A stretch of 41,102 bases of DNA from Oscillospiraceae bacterium (GCA_015068725.1 SVKA01000015.1:1-41102); one strand, 5' to 3'. Positions 7,213-16,803 are shown, numbered from the stretch's first letter. The notes: generated by a model not told the origin, from the letters alone. Numbers and translations: made by a program.

Positions 7213-8397
7213 CTATATAAATTTTGCTCTTGTGCTTCCATCAGAAAGCACAAGCTCAAATTCATCGCCTTTTACGGCATCTGCTACTGCTTTTATTACC
7301 TTTCCATCGTCTTGTCTAGCTATACTGTATCCCCTACCCAATACAGCAAGAGGACTCATTGCATCAAGCTTTCCTGCTACAAGCTTAAGCTTATCAGTTT
7401 TCTTTGATATGATAAGTCGTATGTTCCTTTCGAGCCTCTTTGTAAGCTCGTCTATAAAAATTCTTGTATCAGCAAGCTTCGTCTTTGGATTTTTCGGTTC
7501 AAGCTTTGAAAGTATTTCTCTTTTAAATTTTATGAGATTAAGCGCCGAAAATACTATGCGCGATTTTAAAGAAGAAATTTTTTCATCAAGCTCATAAACA
7601 GAAGGCACTGCAAGCTCCGCTGCCGCAGAAGGTGTTGGTGCACGCATATCAGCGACAAAATCAGCAATTGTAAAATCAGTTTCATGTCCAACTGCAGATA
7701 TAACCGGTATCTTAGATGCAAAAATGGCACGCGCTGTCGCCTCTTCGTTAAATGCCCACAAATCCTCAATCGAGCCACCGCCACGGCCAACAATCATAAC
7801 ATCAACGCTTTGTGTATCATTAAAATATTTTATACCTTCACAAATACCTGCCGAAGCGCCATCACCTTGAACAAGTGATGGATAAATAAGCACTTTTGCG
7901 CACGGATAACGACGTGAGAGCACATTTATTATATCACGTATTGCAGCACCCGTTGTTGCAGTGATTACTCCAATAGACATAGGGTATTTTGGGATTGGCT
8001 TTTTAAACTCTTCATTAAATAGCCCCTCCTCGGCAAGTTTTGCCTTTAATTGCTCATACGCAATGTGGAGTGAGCCAACTCCGTCAGGCTGCATTTCTTC
8101 AATATACAGCTGATACGCACCATCGCGTTCATATACAGACACTCTGCCACGTGCAAGCACCTTCATACCATTTTCAGGCGTAAAGCTAAGATGCGACGCA
8201 CTTGCTTTGAACATAACGGCTTTTAAAACTCCGCCTTCGTCTTTAAGAGTAAGATAGCAATGACCCGAATAATGCTGCTTAAAGTTTGAAATCTCACCCT
8301 TAACCCATATATTGTTTAGAATTTGCGCCCCATCCAAAACCTGTTTTATAAATTTATTAAGCTGTGATACGGTTGCGGTATATATTTTTTCCTCCAA
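7213..8397 (-). CDS. xseA: Exodeoxyribonuclease VII large subunit
   Basis: About 394 residues. The N-terminal OB-fold (VSQLNKFIKQVLDGAQILNN, WVKGEISNFKQHYSGHCYLT) binds single-stranded DNA. The catalytic region contains IGVITATTGAAIRDI, VGRGGGSIEDLWAFNEE and SAVGHETDFTIADFVADMRAPTP split across about 150-260. A coiled-coil region and a GRGYSIARQDDG C-terminal block follow. Two starts are possible: GTG at 8409, with no room for a ribosome site, and TTG at 8397, six bases after GGTGGAG. I prefer the TTG. It pairs with xseB just downstream. Confidence 0.93.
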   Translation of the reverse strand: MEEKIYTATVSQLNKFIKQVLDGAQILNNIWVKGEISNFKQHYSGHCYLTLKDEGGVLKAVMFKASASHLSFTPENGMKVLARGRVSVYERDGAYQLYIEEMQPDGVGSLHIAYEQLKAKLAEEGLFNEEFKKPIPKYPMSIGVITATTGAAIRDIINVLSRRYPCAKVLIYPSLVQGDGASAGICEGIKYFNDTQSVDVMIVGRGGGSIEDLWAFNEEATARAIFASKIPVISAVGHETDFTIADFVADMRAPTPSAAAELAVPSVYELDEKISSLKSRIVFSALNLIKFKREILSKLEPKNPKTKLADTRIFIDELTKRLERNIRLIISKKTDKLKLVAGKLDAMSPLAVLGRGYSIARQDDGKVIKAVADAVKGDEFELVLSDGSTRAKFI

Positions 8398-8425
8398 TAC
8401 ATACTCCACCCTTCAAATCTGTTTT

Positions 8426-8848
8426 TTAAGCTTGCTTGCCGCCTTTTAAAACACCGCTAAGCACCCCGTTTATAAACGGCGGAGCCTCATCGACGTCATA
8501 TAACTTTGCAAGCTCAACTGCTTCGTTTACTGATACTCTGTCCGGTATATCTTCAACATAAACAATTTCGTACAAAGCCAGGCGCAATACAGCAAGGCTA
8601 ACCTTTGACAGACGATCTATTTTCCATCCTGATTTCAAATTCTCAGCAATCATATTATCAAGAGTATTCATATTCTCAAATACTCCGTTCGCAGTTGAAA
8701 CGATATAATTATACTGTTTTTTATCTGTCTTTTTTAGTTCTTCATTGTCTGTCTCGAACATATCGACTACATCAGGATAAGAATCTTTATGCGCCGTAAT
8801 CTGAAACACGAGTTTAAAAGCCTCGCATCTTGCTTCTGTTCTGTTCAT
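8426..8848 (-). CDS. nusB: Transcription antitermination factor NusB
   Basis: A 140-residue all-helical RNA-binding protein that with NusE (S10) assembles the antitermination complex on rRNA leaders. MNRTEARCEAFKLVFQ at the N-terminus, LAVLRLALYEIVYVEDIPDRVSVNEAVELAK split over about 85-115, and the PPFINGVLSGVLKG end are family hallmarks. The ATG has GGAGG close upstream. It lies between rpiB and xseA; nusB-xseA-xseB-ispA is a frequent cluster in Clostridia. Confidence 0.94.
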   Translation of the reverse strand: MNRTEARCEAFKLVFQITAHKDSYPDVVDMFETDNEELKKTDKKQYNYIVSTANGVFENMNTLDNMIAENLKSGWKIDRLSKVSLAVLRLALYEIVYVEDIPDRVSVNEAVELAKLYDVDEAPPFINGVLSGVLKGGKQA

Positions 8849-8871
8849 ATGTGACCTCCAAAAAGTAATTT

Positions 8872-9306
8872 TTAGTCCTCAAGCGACATAATTTTCTCTA
8901 CGCGCTTAGCATGTCTTCCGCCCTCAAACGATGCAGACAAATAAGAATTAACAATTTCAAGTGCAATTTCAGGGCCGGTTGTTCTTCCGCCAAGGCACAA
9001 TACGTTTGCATCGTTATGCATTCTGCACATTTTCGCATCAAAACTGCTGTGGCAAAGTGCAGCTCTTATTCCACGCACTTTGTTTGCTGCAATGCTTATT
9101 CCAATACCTGTTCCGCATACCAAAATTCCGCGTTCGCACTCGTTTTTCACAACAGCCTGACATACATCCTTTGCAACATCGGGATAATCAATCGAATCTG
9201 TATTATAACAACCGTAATCCTTAACTTCAACATTTTTTTCTTTCAAAAATTCAATAATCTTGGCTTTTAATTCAAAACCACCATGGTCACTTCCAATTGC
9301 TATCAT
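8872..9306 (-). CDS. rpiB: Ribose-5-phosphate isomerase B
   Basis: A 144-residue RpiB/LacAB-family isomerase interconverting ribose 5-phosphate and ribulose 5-phosphate in the pentose phosphate pathway. The N-terminal IAIGSDHGGFELK phosphate-binding stretch, YPDVAKDVCQAV, the active-site cysteine in GILVCGTGIGISIAANK near 65-80, and HNDANVLCLGGRTTG near 100 are all present. The start ATG has GGAGG. The related allose-6-phosphate and galactose-6-phosphate isomerases are less likely, as no such pathway genes are nearby. Confidence 0.92.
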   Translation of the reverse strand: MIAIGSDHGGFELKAKIIEFLKEKNVEVKDYGCYNTDSIDYPDVAKDVCQAVVKNECERGILVCGTGIGISIAANKVRGIRAALCHSSFDAKMCRMHNDANVLCLGGRTTGPEIALEIVNSYLSASFEGGRHAKRVEKIMSLED

Positions 9307-9334
9307 AATTTATCCTCCTAAATGTATTATAAGT

Positions 9335-10039
9335 TTATTTATTATTTTTTTCGTCATATTCCCTTTCGGCCTGCGATTTTCTAAGATATACAGGAGTTAT
9401 TTTCTCGCACGAAACGGCTTCTCCTGCTTCAATCTTTTTCTTTGCCAAAACAGCTACAGACGAAGCACGCTGCATATTTGAATTTGCAAATGCAAACTCA
9501 CACATATCACCGAGCTCGCACTCTATCTGTTCTTTAAAGCGAAGTATACCATCACCTATAAATACGGCTTTTTTATTCTCGCGTTTTACAATATCCAAAA
9601 TTTCATCTATCGACACTGCGCAAGGCTCACAAACAGTGCAAAGCCCATCATCTTCCCAATGATAAGCCCCGCCATACACCTGGTCACGACGTGCATCCAT
9701 AATTGGCACTATCAAATCTTTGCAAAATGGTAAATTATATGCCATAGCCTCAAGGGTAGACACCCCTACAATTGGCTTGCCACTCGCATGCGCAAGTCCT
9801 TTTGCAGTAGCAATACCTATTCTGAGTCCTGTAAATGAACCGGGTCCAACTGATATAGCAAATGCATCAATTTCGCTTAGTTTACTTTCGCAGTCTTCTA
9901 AAAGAGAGCTTATCATCGGCATAAGCGTCTGTGAATGTGTTTTTTTATGATTTATTGTATATTCTCCAACAAGTATATCATCACATACAAGCGCCGCAGA
10001 TGCAACACCTGATGATGCGTCAAGCGCTAAAATCTTCAC
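9335..10039 (-). CDS. tsaB: tRNA threonylcarbamoyladenosine biosynthesis protein TsaB
   Basis: A 234-residue ASKHA-fold protein that scaffolds TsaD and TsaE in making t6A37 on ANN-decoding tRNAs. KILALDASSGVASAALV at the N-terminus, HSQTLMPMISSLL near 36, and SVGPGSFTGLRIGIATAKGL near 65-85 are diagnostic. I chose the GTG at 10039, which gives the usual MKILALD start; the reading frame also has a TTG at 10060 lying inside the end of tsaE. AAGGGAG, within the last tsaE codons, is the ribosome site. TsaD is not in this window. Confidence 0.92.
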   Translation of the reverse strand: MKILALDASSGVASAALVCDDILVGEYTINHKKTHSQTLMPMISSLLEDCESKLSEIDAFAISVGPGSFTGLRIGIATAKGLAHASGKPIVGVSTLEAMAYNLPFCKDLIVPIMDARRDQVYGGAYHWEDDGLCTVCEPCAVSIDEILDIVKRENKKAVFIGDGILRFKEQIECELGDMCEFAFANSNMQRASSVAVLAKKKIEAGEAVSCEKITPVYLRKSQAEREYDEKNNK

Positions 10040-10046
10040 CGTATAC

Positions 10047-10469
10047 CTACTCCCTTTCAATCAAGATTTCTCTGTAATCATCGCTTATATCGACATTTTT
10101 TGTTATTTTTACGCTGATTGTATTATCAGGCAGAATCTCCTCTATTTTCTCGGGCCATTCGATAAGACATATGCCATCTCCAAACAAATAATCGTCTATT
10201 CCTATATCATACATCTCATCGCTAAAATCTATTCTGTATACGTCAAAATGATATATCGGTATATCTGCCATATACTCGTTTATAAGCGTAAATGTAGGAC
10301 TGCTTGTATACCCGTTATATCCAAGTGCCTTTGCAACTCCTGATACAAATGCCGTTTTACCTGCTCCAAGGTCACCCGTAAGACATACAATATCCCCTCT
10401 TTTTAAACCGCTGGCAAATTCGTATGCAATTTTAATAGTATCTTCTCTGCTGTTTGAAACATACTTCAT
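10047..10469 (-). CDS. tsaE: tRNA threonylcarbamoyladenosine biosynthesis ATPase TsaE
   Basis: A 140-residue P-loop ATPase that turns over the TsaBD complex in t6A synthesis. The Walker A motif is GDLGAGKTAFVSGVAKALG near residue 32-50, followed by TSSPTFTLINEY. IYHFDVYRI and ICLIEWPEKIEEILP are the other family blocks. Only a few bases separate its stop from the tsaB GTG, so translation is probably coupled. The Shine-Dalgarno GAGGA is about 13 nt from the ATG, which is rather far. Confidence 0.93.
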   Translation of the reverse strand: MKYVSNSREDTIKIAYEFASGLKRGDIVCLTGDLGAGKTAFVSGVAKALGYNGYTSSPTFTLINEYMADIPIYHFDVYRIDFSDEMYDIGIDDYLFGDGICLIEWPEKIEEILPDNTISVKITKNVDISDDYREILIERE

Positions 10470-10509
10470 AATTATCTTACAATCCTCTTTTCAAAATCGT
10501 CGGTTCAAA

Positions 10510-12180
10510 TTAGAATAAGCCTACAATTTCGCCGTTTTTAAGAATATCTATGTTTTCAGCCGCAGGCTTTTTGGGAAGTCCCGGCATTGTCATTATATCC
10601 CCTGTCTGGACAACAACAAAGCCTGCACCCGCACTTGCTCTTACCTCTGATATCGTAATCTCAAAGTCTGTGGGACGTCCCAAAAGCTTTGGATTATCAG
10701 AAAGCGAATACTGAGTTTTTGCCATACATATTGGAAGCTTATCAAATCCTAACTGAGTAAGCTTTTTGATTTGATTTCTTGCTTTTACGCTATATACGGC
10801 GCCATTTCCGCCATAAATCTCTCTTACGAGCGTATCTATTTTATCTTCGATACTCATATCAAGACTGTAAACAGGAGCATAATTGGATTTTTTGTTTTCA
10901 AGCGTATCCAAAACCGCTTTGGCAAGCTCTATTCCGCCTTCGCCACCTTTTGCAAAAACCTCGCTTCGTGCGCAGATAACATCATATTTTGCACACATTT
11001 TTTCAACGACGTTTATCTCGGCATCTGTATCTGTATCAAATACATTGAGCGCGACCACAACGGGCAAACCAAACTTTTTCATGTTTTCGATATGTTTTTC
11101 AAGGTTTGGTATTCCCTTTTCAACCGCCTGCACATTTTCTTCTTTAAGGTTGTCTTTTAAAACTCCACCATTATACTTAAGAGCGCGAATAGTTGCTACA
11201 ATAACTGTCATATCAGGCTTTAAGCCAGCCATACGACATTTTATATCAAGGAATTTTTCTGCGCCCAAATCCGCTCCAAAGCCTGCCTCTGTAACAGTGT
11301 AATCACTAAGCTTTAACGCAAGCTTTGTTGCACGAACACTATTACAGCCGTGCGCAATATTCGCAAAAGGACCACCGTGCATAAGACAAGGCGTATTTTC
11401 AAGCGTTTGTACAATGTTTGGCATAAGAGCATCTTTTAACAAAAGCGTCATAGCGCCTTCTGCTTTTAATTCCTTTGCACATACCGGTTCTCCGTCATAA
11501 TTGTATGCAACAACAATTCTTCCAAGTCTTTGCTTTAAATCATCTATATCGTTTGCAAGGCAAATTATAGCCATAATTTCCGAAGCAACAGTAATCATAA
11601 AGCCGTCTTCACGAACAAATCCATTTGCCTTGCCACCAAGACCAACTACTGTATGGCGAAGTGCTCTGTCATTCATATCAAGCACGCGTTTCCACGCTAC
11701 TGTGCGCGAATCTATATTAAGCTCGTTCCCCTGATGGATATGGTTGTCAAGCATCGCTGAAAGAAGGTTGTTTGCCGCTGTAATAGCGTGCATATCCCCT
11801 GTGAAGTGAAGATTTATATCTTCCATAGGTACAACCTGTGCATATCCACCACCTGCTGCGCCGCCTTTTACGCCCATAACAGGACCAAGCGATGGCTCGC
11901 GCAATGCAATAATAGCGTTTTTGCCAAGTTTTGAAAGAGCCTGACCAAGTCCGACAGTAGTGGTTGTTTTTCCTTCTCCCGCGGGAGTTGGATTAATGGC
12001 TGTTACCAGAACAAGCTTGCCATCTTTATTATTTGCTACTCTCTTTGCAAGCTCGTCCGTAAGCTTTGCCTTATAAGGACCATACATATAAAGCTCGTTT
12101 TCTTCAACGCCTGCCTTTTTTGCTACCTCGGCTATCGGCAGCATTTTACATTGTTGTGCTATTTGAATATCTGTGAGCAT
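10510..12180 (-). CDS. fhs: Formate--tetrahydrofolate ligase
   Basis: A 556-residue formyl-THF synthetase making 10-formyl-THF from formate, ATP and THF. It supplies purine C1 units or works in acetogenic or reverse-glycine C1 routes. The ATP-binding loop is [20 protein letters not shown] near 62-82, then [19 protein letters not shown] and [16 protein letters not shown]. The C-terminus contains [20 protein letters not shown]. The ATG at 12180 has GGAGG upstream, unlike the longer frame start at 12201. It sits 18 nt after the epimerase gene. No other Wood-Ljungdahl gene is in the window. Confidence 0.96.
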   Translation of the reverse strand: MLTDIQIAQQCKMLPIAEVAKKAGVEENELYMYGPYKAKLTDELAKRVANNKDGKLVLVTAINPTPAGEGKTTTTVGLGQALSKLGKNAIIALREPSLGPVMGVKGGAAGGGYAQVVPMEDINLHFTGDMHAITAANNLLSAMLDNHIHQGNELNIDSRTVAWKRVLDMNDRALRHTVVGLGGKANGFVREDGFMITVASEIMAIICLANDIDDLKQRLGRIVVAYNYDGEPVCAKELKAEGAMTLLLKDALMPNIVQTLENTPCLMHGGPFANIAHGCNSVRATKLALKLSDYTVTEAGFGADLGAEKFLDIKCRMAGLKPDMTVIVATIRALKYNGGVLKDNLKEENVQAVEKGIPNLEKHIENMKKFGLPVVVALNVFDTDTDAEINVVEKMCAKYDVICARSEVFAKGGEGGIELAKAVLDTLENKKSNYAPVYSLDMSIEDKIDTLVREIYGGNGAVYSVKARNQIKKLTQLGFDKLPICMAKTQYSLSDNPKLLGRPTDFEITISEVRASAGAGFVVVQTGDIMTMPGLPKKPAAENIDILKNGEIVGLF

Positions 12181-12197
12181 TGTTTTTCCTCCAAAAA

Positions 12198-13181
12198 TCA
12201 AATTTTTACATATAATTTAGTTGACAATTTAAGTTTTTCGCCAGCCTTTATAACAATAAGATTTGCGCTTTCCATATCCATGTTAAGCGCATTTGTAGCC
12301 CATGTTTGCGGCTCTATACAAACAAAATCCGAATTTTTTGTTTCGTTATACAAAATCCAATGCTTAAAACTTTCGTCTGCCTCATAAAACACCCGTGTAT
12401 TTGTATTAGCATCTGTTATAACTGATATATTCGCTGTGTTGTCATCTGCCAAAAACAAATCGTCAAGGGTTTCTTTATGCGATGGTACGCCAAGCTTTCC
12501 CAAAGCCTTATTTTGAAATTCGCTAAGCGGCAAAAGCTTGCCCGTCGGTATAGTATCATACCCAAGCTCATATTTACTTTTCAGATTTGCTTTGATGTAA
12601 AAAGCATCCTTGGGCGAATCATTAAACGGAATATTAAATGCGGTGTGATATGCAAAACCAAACGGCATATTTTTATCACTCATATTATCAAAAATAATAT
12701 TTTGAGAAAGTCCATCTGGTGTAATAATATTCTCATATACTATTTTAACATTAAAATCAAAATATTCAAAGCATTTTTTTGTTTTATCTATTATATATTC
12801 AAAAGTTATGTTGACGCAGTTGTCTGTTGCCTCTTTTTTTGCTATGTTCCACGTTGTAAAACCATTCAAAAAGCCATGAATGTTCATATCATACGGCGCC
12901 TTAGTATTTATGGGCAGCTGGTATGTTCTTCCTTCAAATTTAAACCTGCCGTATGTTGTTCTGTTTGGAAAAAACAAAACAGGCATACCAAATATACGCC
13001 TTTCGCGAAGCTCGTCTGCATTACTGGCTGTATTGCGTATAAGTTTTATATTTTTGGGTGAATAATCAAGCCTGATGAGCTTTGCCCCATCAGTTATAAA
13101 AGCGCCTGTATAACCGCCACATTCAAATTCAATCGTTTTTATGCCGAGATATTCACCTTCAAAAACTCTTGCGTTTTGCAT
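12198..13181 (-). CDS. Aldose 1-epimerase family protein
   Basis: A 327-residue galactose-mutarotase-like protein, expected to interconvert sugar anomers. The arrangement [20 protein letters not shown] near 78, MNIHGFL near 103 with the acid histidine, [11 protein letters not shown] near 180, and [13 protein letters not shown] near 293 with the likely base glutamate follows this family's active site. No signal peptide is visible, so it should be cytoplasmic. Substrate is unknown; the sugar kinase two genes further upstream in the same block suggests a role in sugar or sugar-acid use. The ATG has AGGGGA upstream. Confidence 0.85.
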   Translation of the reverse strand: MQNARVFEGEYLGIKTIEFECGGYTGAFITDGAKLIRLDYSPKNIKLIRNTASNADELRERRIFGMPVLFFPNRTTYGRFKFEGRTYQLPINTKAPYDMNIHGFLNGFTTWNIAKKEATDNCVNITFEYIIDKTKKCFEYFDFNVKIVYENIITPDGLSQNIIFDNMSDKNMPFGFAYHTAFNIPFNDSPKDAFYIKANLKSKYELGYDTIPTGKLLPLSEFQNKALGKLGVPSHKETLDDLFLADDNTANISVITDANTNTRVFYEADESFKHWILYNETKNSDFVCIEPQTWATNALNMDMESANLIVIKAGEKLKLSTKLYVKI

Positions 13182-13195
13182 AACATATCCCCTGT

Positions 13196-13648
13196 TTAAT
13201 AATTATAAAGCCATCTTGACGGAATCAGAAAAGTATATGGTGCCGTAGCGATAGCAAAAGTTAAAGCAAGCTTGATTCTTAACTTTTTGTCGCATTCTTT
13301 GAATGATATGTAGTAATTCATTATATAAATTAGCACTGATGCAATCAAAAGTGCAGGCACGGTAGTATACCACTCATCGCCCATGCTTCCAAGTTCAAAA
13401 ACAATCATCATAACAAGCATATATACCGAGCCTATAAGGTCAGATACGATTCCTACCCCAAAGATTTTTACTATGTTTCTTTTGTAAAATTCTTTTTTAT
13501 TTTCAAAGTGCAAAATTGACATAGCAACAATGAGCACAATGCTATCTATGATAAAATTTCCAGGTATAACCACAATCCATGTTACAGGAAATAATAACAG
13601 CATCCATAATGGGAATAAAACGTTATATAGTCTGACATCTTTTTTCAT
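13196..13648 (-). CDS. Small integral membrane protein of unknown function
   Basis: A 150-residue protein I do not recognise by family name. Hydrophobic stretches near residues 8-28, 30-46, 64-86 and 95-112, with a weaker one near 128-145, predict four or five membrane helices. Charged loops such as HFENKKEFYKRN and SFKECDKKLRIK lie between them. The start ATG has AAGGAG. It lies 15 nt upstream of the aldose epimerase gene and 28 nt after the phosphatase gene, so it is part of the same transcript. No catalytic motif is evident. Confidence 0.75.
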   Translation of the reverse strand: MKKDVRLYNVLFPLWMLLLFPVTWIVVIPGNFIIDSIVLIVAMSILHFENKKEFYKRNIVKIFGVGIVSDLIGSVYMLVMMIVFELGSMGDEWYTTVPALLIASVLIYIMNYYISFKECDKKLRIKLALTFAIATAPYTFLIPSRWLYNY

Positions 13649-13675
13649 TGTAATTCTCCTTGTGTGCCTATATTT

Positions 13676-14245
13676 TTAAAACAAATTCATCCAGCTATGT
13701 AATCTCCAAATATCATCTGTATACTCAAAAATTGCAACTGTACAATTTTTACAAAGCATACTTTTTCTTGGAATGTATACTCCCGCAACAGTATCAAAAA
13801 ATGTTCGAAGAAAACCATTATGCGTAAAAACGGCTACATTTTCGCATTTCTCAGACTCAAGCCTTTTCATAAATGCCAAAACTCTGTTTGCAAAATCCGC
13901 TTTTGATTCTCCATCAAAGATTGTATAGCCATCTTTGAAAATAACCTTGCGTTGCTCATCTGTTATAATGGAAAGAGACTCGCCTGCAATCGTGCCTACG
14001 TTTATTTCACGAAGCAAATCCAATGTTTCGTAATCACATCCCGCAAGTGCATTTTCCGCCGTTTGTCTTGCACGTACCAAATCACTCGAATAAATCTTAT
14101 CAAACTTAATTTTGTTCAAAAATTCTCCAGCATTTTTTGCTTGTTTTTTGCCCGCATCAGTAAGGTTAACATCAAGCCATCCCGTCCACAAACCTTTTTG
14201 GTTTGTTTCGCTTTCACCATGCCTTACGATATAAACCTTCAACAA
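13676..14245 (-). CDS. Histidine phosphatase (phosphoglycerate mutase-like) family protein
   Basis: A 189-residue member of the histidine phosphatase superfamily. VRHGESETNQKGLWTGW near residue 7 holds the RHG phosphohistidine motif. KIYSSDLVRARQTAENAL near 53 and VAVFTHNGFLRTFFDTVAG near 142, with the second catalytic histidine, complete the active site. It could be a small phosphatase rather than a glycolytic mutase, as it is short and lacks mutase-specific inserts. The start is a TTG seven or eight bases after GGAGTG. That ribosome site overlaps the sugar kinase stop region, indicating coupling. Confidence 0.85.
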   Translation of the reverse strand: MLKVYIVRHGESETNQKGLWTGWLDVNLTDAGKKQAKNAGEFLNKIKFDKIYSSDLVRARQTAENALAGCDYETLDLLREINVGTIAGESLSIITDEQRKVIFKDGYTIFDGESKADFANRVLAFMKRLESEKCENVAVFTHNGFLRTFFDTVAGVYIPRKSMLCKNCTVAIFEYTDDIWRLHSWMNLF

Positions 14246-14254
14246 AAATCACTC

Positions 14255-15283
14255 CTATCGTATCATCTCGTCCTGATGCCCTGTTGCCTTGCGAGCTTTT
14301 ATAACCGACTCAACCTCGTCAATAGAGCTTATCGACATATCTCCCGATACCGTATTTTTAATTGCACTGAGCGCATTACCATAAGACATTGCTTTTTCTA
14401 TATCATCACCCGAAAGTATGCCGTAAAGCACACCCGCAACGTATGCATCTCCGCTTCCCACGCGGTCAATTACTTCGATGTTCATATAATGTGGTTCTTC
14501 ATAAAATTTTCCGTCATAGTAAACCCTTGAACCAAAATTGTGCTTTGTAGGACTTACAACCTCACGACGTGTCGTTGCAACAACTTTGCAACCGTATGTA
14601 TCGGCATAACCTTTCATAATTTCATCAAGTGTTCCTGTTCGTCCAAGCATTCTTCTTGATGTTTCCTCGGATACAAATAAAATATCCACAACCGGCAATA
14701 TTTTTTCGATAACCGCTCTTGCCTCTTCCTCGCTCCATAACGCAGCACGATAATTTACATCAAAGCTTATAGCTACGCCGTTGCGTTTCATTGCTTTTAT
14801 CATTTCAAGAGCAGTTTCTCTAAGGTTAATGTCAAGAGCCAAAGAAATCGAGCTTATATGAAAAACTCTTGTTTTTTCATATATTTCATCAGGAATTTCG
14901 GAAAGCTTCAACGAGCAGACAGATGCCCCTGCTCTGTCGTATACAACGGCAGATTTTCTTGGGTAAACACCGCTTTCATAATAATATATACCAAGTCTTC
15001 TTTTATCTGATTCGTCCCATACAACATAATCGTCCGAAACGTTTCCGTAGCGGATACGTCTTGCTACAAAATGACCTAATTTGTTTTTCGGAAGCTTTGT
15101 AACAACTGCTGCACGTATGCCAAGATTTGCCGCACCCGACGCTACATTAAATTCCGAACCGCCGCAATTTTTTTCAAATGTTTCACTTTGTGAAATTTTC
15201 TCCTTATTTGGCGCAGAAAGTCTTAACATAACTTCACCAAAGCTTATAAGGTCAAACTCTGCATATTTTTTTATAAAATCCAT
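14255..15283 (-). CDS. PfkB-family sugar kinase, 2-keto-3-deoxygluconate kinase-like
   Basis: A 342-residue ribokinase-type kinase. The N-terminal FGEVMLRLSAPNKEKI and CGGSEFNVASGAANLG near 40-58 resemble KdgK. The C-terminal DRVGSGDAYVAGVLYG near 270 has the catalytic aspartate and anion hole. SFDVNYRAALWSEEEA near 175 is typical of KDG kinases. It would phosphorylate KDG or a related keto-sugar acid. It is first in the leftward block, directly behind a near-consensus promoter. It lies opposite the TetR-controlled operon, which also contains sugar-acid-type enzymes. Substrate specificity is inferred from pattern only. Confidence 0.8.
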   Translation of the reverse strand: MDFIKKYAEFDLISFGEVMLRLSAPNKEKISQSETFEKNCGGSEFNVASGAANLGIRAAVVTKLPKNKLGHFVARRIRYGNVSDDYVVWDESDKRRLGIYYYESGVYPRKSAVVYDRAGASVCSLKLSEIPDEIYEKTRVFHISSISLALDINLRETALEMIKAMKRNGVAISFDVNYRAALWSEEEARAVIEKILPVVDILFVSEETSRRMLGRTGTLDEIMKGYADTYGCKVVATTRREVVSPTKHNFGSRVYYDGKFYEEPHYMNIEVIDRVGSGDAYVAGVLYGILSGDDIEKAMSYGNALSAIKNTVSGDMSISSIDEVESVIKARKATGHQDEMIR

Positions 15284-15336
15284 ATTATTCTCACTCTTTT
15301 CTGCTTGTAAAGTAAAATTTTGTATACGTGTATTAT

Positions 15337-15365
15337 ATTATAGCACAGATGGTAAGTTTAGTCAA
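15337..15365 (-). promoter_or_regulatory. Strong sigma-A-type promoter of the leftward operon
   Basis: On the minus strand TTGACT (15360-15365) and a perfect TATAAT (15337-15342) are separated by exactly 17 bp, about 55 bp upstream of the sugar kinase start. Confidence 0.8.
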
Positions 15366-15480
15366 TTTCAAAATGCAGTTTTAATATGGTTTGGAAGATA
15401 TTTTTTTGATTATATAACTCATAAATAATTTCGTTATTTTTTTGTCTATCTTTGTGTATAAAATAACAATAAAAAAACGC

Positions 15481-15510
15481 TTGACACGACTTGTTTTTAT
15501 ATGGTATATT
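15481..15510 (+). promoter_or_regulatory. Promoter of malic enzyme-tetR
   Basis: A perfect TTGACA (15481-15486) and TATATT (15505-15510) are separated by 18 bp. The sequence from the -10 through the operator is almost identical to the second promoter at 17444-17472. Confidence 0.8.
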
Positions 15511-15517
15511 ATTCTTG

Positions 15518-15539
15518 AAAGTAACCAAATGATTACTTT
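15518..15539. promoter_or_regulatory. TetR-type operator O1
   Basis: A 22-bp imperfect palindrome with arms AAAGTAACCA and (complement strand) AAAGTAATCA. It begins 8 bp after the -10 box, so it covers the transcription start, where a repressor would block initiation. A second copy differs by one base (T to C). Confidence 0.75.
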
Positions 15540-15625
15540 TCGTATTATGTGCATTTACTTCTTATGATGGAGATGTTCGTAAGAGGTATTTAAAATTTAA
15601 ATTTTATTATTAGGAGGATAAAACA

Positions 15626-16795
15626 ATGGACATCAAACAAGAAGCACTAAAAAAACATGGCGAATGGAAAGGAAAAATCGAGGTTATATCAAGAGCACCT
15701 TTGAAGGATGCAACAGATCTTTCCTTGGCATATACTCCCGGTGTTGCGGAGCCTTGCCTTGAAATTCAGAAGGATGTAACAAAATCTTTTGACCTCACAA
15801 GACGTCATAATCTTGTTGCCGTAGTTACAGACGGTTCTGCTGTTCTTGGTTTGGGAGATATCGGTCCCGAAGCAGGTATGCCCGTAATGGAGGGCAAATG
15901 CGCTTTGTTTAAGACTTTTGCAGACGTAGACGCATTCCCGTTGTGTGTAAAATCACAGGATGTTGATGAGATTGTAAGAACTGTACAGCTTATTTCAGGA
16001 AGCTTCGGCGGCGTAAACCTTGAGGATATCGCTGCGCCAAGATGCTTTGAAATCGAATCAAGGCTCAGAGAAGTATGTGATATTCCTGTATTTCACGATG
16101 ACCAGCACGGTACAGCTATCGTGTGTGCTGCTGCAATGATAAATGCACTTAAATTGGTTAAAAAGGATATGGATAAAATAAAGATTGTAATAAGCGGTGC
16201 AGGCAGTGCAGGTACAGCTATTGCTGACCATTTGATGAGACTTGGCGCAAAGAACATTCTTATGGTGGGTAGAGCAGGCGTATTGTGCGACGGTAAAGAA
16301 ACAAGACCTGCATATATAGAGCTTGCAAAAAGAACTAACCCTGAGCATATTACAGGAAGCCTTGCAGATGCATTGGTTGGCGCTGATGCATTCATTGGTG
16401 TATCCGCACCAAATATCGTATCAAAGGAAATGGTATCTGCTATGGCAAAAGACGCTTTGGTTTTTGCTATGGCAAACCCTGTGCCCGAAATCTTCCCTGA
16501 CGACGCAATCGCAGGCGGTGCAGCAGTTGTTGGAACAGGTCGTTCGGACTATCCGAACCAGATTAACAACGTTCTTGCTTTCCCCGGAATTTTCAGAGGC
16601 GCACTCGACGTAAGAGCAAGCGACATCAATGACGAAATGAAGATGGCAGCTTCTCATGCAATCGCAAACCTTATAGCTGAGGAAGATTTGAAGCCTGATT
16701 ACATTATTCCAGGTGCTTTCGACGAAAGAGTAAGCAGCGCGGTTGCAAAAGCAGTTGCGCAGGCCGCTAAGGAAACAGGCGTTGCAAGAATATAA
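15626..16795 (+). CDS. NAD(P)-dependent malic enzyme
   Basis: A 389-residue oxidative decarboxylase converting malate to pyruvate, CO2 and NAD(P)H. LAYTPGVAEPC near 34 carries the catalytic tyrosine. GKCALFKTFADVDAFPLCV near 90 carries the lysine, and LEDIAAPRCFEIESRL and VFHDDQHGTAIV are the metal and active-site blocks. The cofactor loop is VISGAGSAGTAIADHL near 188. It is the short bacterial form without a phosphotransacetylase domain. AGGAGG precedes the ATG. Its promoter carries the TetR operator and the regulator follows 8 nt later, so it belongs to the same regulon as the six-gene operon. Cofactor preference is not certain. Confidence 0.93.
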   Translation: MDIKQEALKKHGEWKGKIEVISRAPLKDATDLSLAYTPGVAEPCLEIQKDVTKSFDLTRRHNLVAVVTDGSAVLGLGDIGPEAGMPVMEGKCALFKTFADVDAFPLCVKSQDVDEIVRTVQLISGSFGGVNLEDIAAPRCFEIESRLREVCDIPVFHDDQHGTAIVCAAAMINALKLVKKDMDKIKIVISGAGSAGTAIADHLMRLGAKNILMVGRAGVLCDGKETRPAYIELAKRTNPEHITGSLADALVGADAFIGVSAPNIVSKEMVSAMAKDALVFAMANPVPEIFPDDAIAGGAAVVGTGRSDYPNQINNVLAFPGIFRGALDVRASDINDEMKMAASHAIANLIAEEDLKPDYIIPGAFDERVSSAVAKAVAQAAKETGVARI

Positions 16796-16803
16796 ATAAT
16801 GCA

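Larger units (their letters stand above)
15284..15625. other. Divergent intergenic region between the sugar kinase and malic enzyme
   Basis: This 342-bp gap holds the leftward promoter (15337-15365), then about 115 bp of AT-rich DNA with nothing I can assign except a weak AAATAA/TTATTT hairpin near 15424, then the rightward TetR-controlled promoter and operator. The malic enzyme leader also has an 8-bp hairpin (15557-15587) just ahead of its ribosome site. Confidence 0.6.

Noticed and set aside
12477-13061. 194-residue open frame on the plus strand
   Set aside because: Antisense to the aldose epimerase gene, with no ribosome site or domain.
15424-15445. AAATAA/TTATTT hairpin with T-run upstream of the malic enzyme promoter
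   Set aside because: The stem is only six A-T pairs in AT-rich DNA, and no transcript needs ending there.
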